Both the position numbers and the translations under genes were made by a program. From the NCBI GenBank assembly GCA_022566435.1, contig JADFIX010000305.1, forward strand, positions 1 through 5,851: a stretch of DNA of 5,851 nucleotides, in the 5' to 3' direction. The DNA comes from Planctomycetota bacterium. Its GTDB lineage: Bacteria; Planctomycetota; Phycisphaerae; UBA1845. The notes under the pieces are model-generated. The model was not told the DNA's origin, did no database searches, and saw nothing but the letters and a program-made list of their open reading frames with translations. Below are positions 5,549-5,851 of this stretch, piece by piece (positions within the stretch are counted from its first letter, which is position 1; the number at the start of each line of letters is the position of its first letter).

Positions 5549-5851
5549 ACAATTCACGTCGGCCCCGATGCCTCGGCACCGTTGATCGCAGCGTATGATT
5601 ACATTGGGCGGGGGCGTGTCGAGCGGCGTGAGTACGGCAACGGCACGCGCACCAACTACGCCTACGACGGCATCAAAGAGCTGAACGGAACGCCGGTTGC
5701 AAATTCGGCGAACGATTTCGGCGTCAAGCGAATCATTGGGACCAAGCACTCGGTCAGCGCGGGCGGGGCGATCATCGACGATCGCACGTTCACCTGGGAC
5801 AAAATGTTCAACAAGACGCAGCGGAAAGACGAACGCGTGGGTGGCCCGCAG
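5549..5851 (+). pseudogene. In-frame continuation of the RHS gene beyond the amber codon
   Basis: The 101 codons after the TAG, in the same frame, contain no further stop and encode more RHS sequence: AAYDYIGRGRVERREYGNG, then TNYAYDGI, then a WDKMFNKTQRKDER unit at the window edge. The join reads ...YGGLERK-stop-TIHVG..., where a single sense codon would restore an ordinary YD unit, so no frameshift is needed. No ATG occurs in this frame before 5804 and no Shine-Dalgarno precedes the TTG at 5582, so an independent gene is unlikely. The RHS core and any C-terminal effector would lie beyond the right edge. Confidence 0.85.

Noticed and set aside
5582..5851. A separate gene starting at the in-frame TTG after the amber codon
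   Set aside because: There is no Shine-Dalgarno, no ATG before 5804, and the protein would begin inside a YD repeat. It reads as the continuation of the upstream gene.
614..5851. Polymorphic toxin with immunity gene
   Set aside because: The RHS core end and C-terminal domain are outside the window, so neither toxin nor immunity protein can be claimed.

Overview
The window is almost entirely one very large secreted RHS/YD-repeat protein gene on the + strand. It starts at 614, and an in-frame amber codon (TAG, 5546-5548) ends it. The same reading frame carries on past the stop with recognisable YD repeats to the right edge of the window, so the full ancestral gene is longer than the open frame and runs out of view. 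No RHS core end, polymorphic C-terminal toxin or immunity gene lies inside the window.

Organism: moderately high GC, a Sec-secreted multidomain architecture, a Cys-rich 'CxDxHCDDGxFCNG' segment and a degenerate dockerin-like module ('NRYISI...', 'VNMNDVFQFILAFQG..YP'). From memory, this combination is typical of large surface proteins of Planctomycetota and similar environmental lineages. This is an inference from protein style; no taxonomic marker is present.

Layout. 1-119 may hold the last 38 codons of an upstream + strand gene in frame 3, followed directly by a strong terminator-like hairpin (123-155). 156-613 is a 5' intergenic/leader region without a convincing gene but rich in symmetric DNA: a GCACAAA/TTTGTGC half-site family (299-332 and 547-557), a perfect 18-bp palindrome (380-397) abutting a weak sigma70-like promoter (398-427), an 11-bp-period direct repeat (476-494) and small leader hairpins. 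A good Shine-Dalgarno (602-607) fixes the start at 614. 614-5548 encodes, in order: signal peptide, PPC-like beta domain, Cys-rich segment, DUF6531-like RHS N-terminus, first YD repeats, an inserted dockerin-like module of about 230 residues, and then nearly 1000 residues of YD repeats. 5549-5851 is the orphaned continuation.

The most notable points are the single nonsense codon inside an otherwise intact RHS frame, the insertion of a dockerin-like module in the middle of a YD repeat, and the unusually patterned upstream region. I see no CRISPR array, tRNA, rRNA, transposase or recognisable riboswitch.
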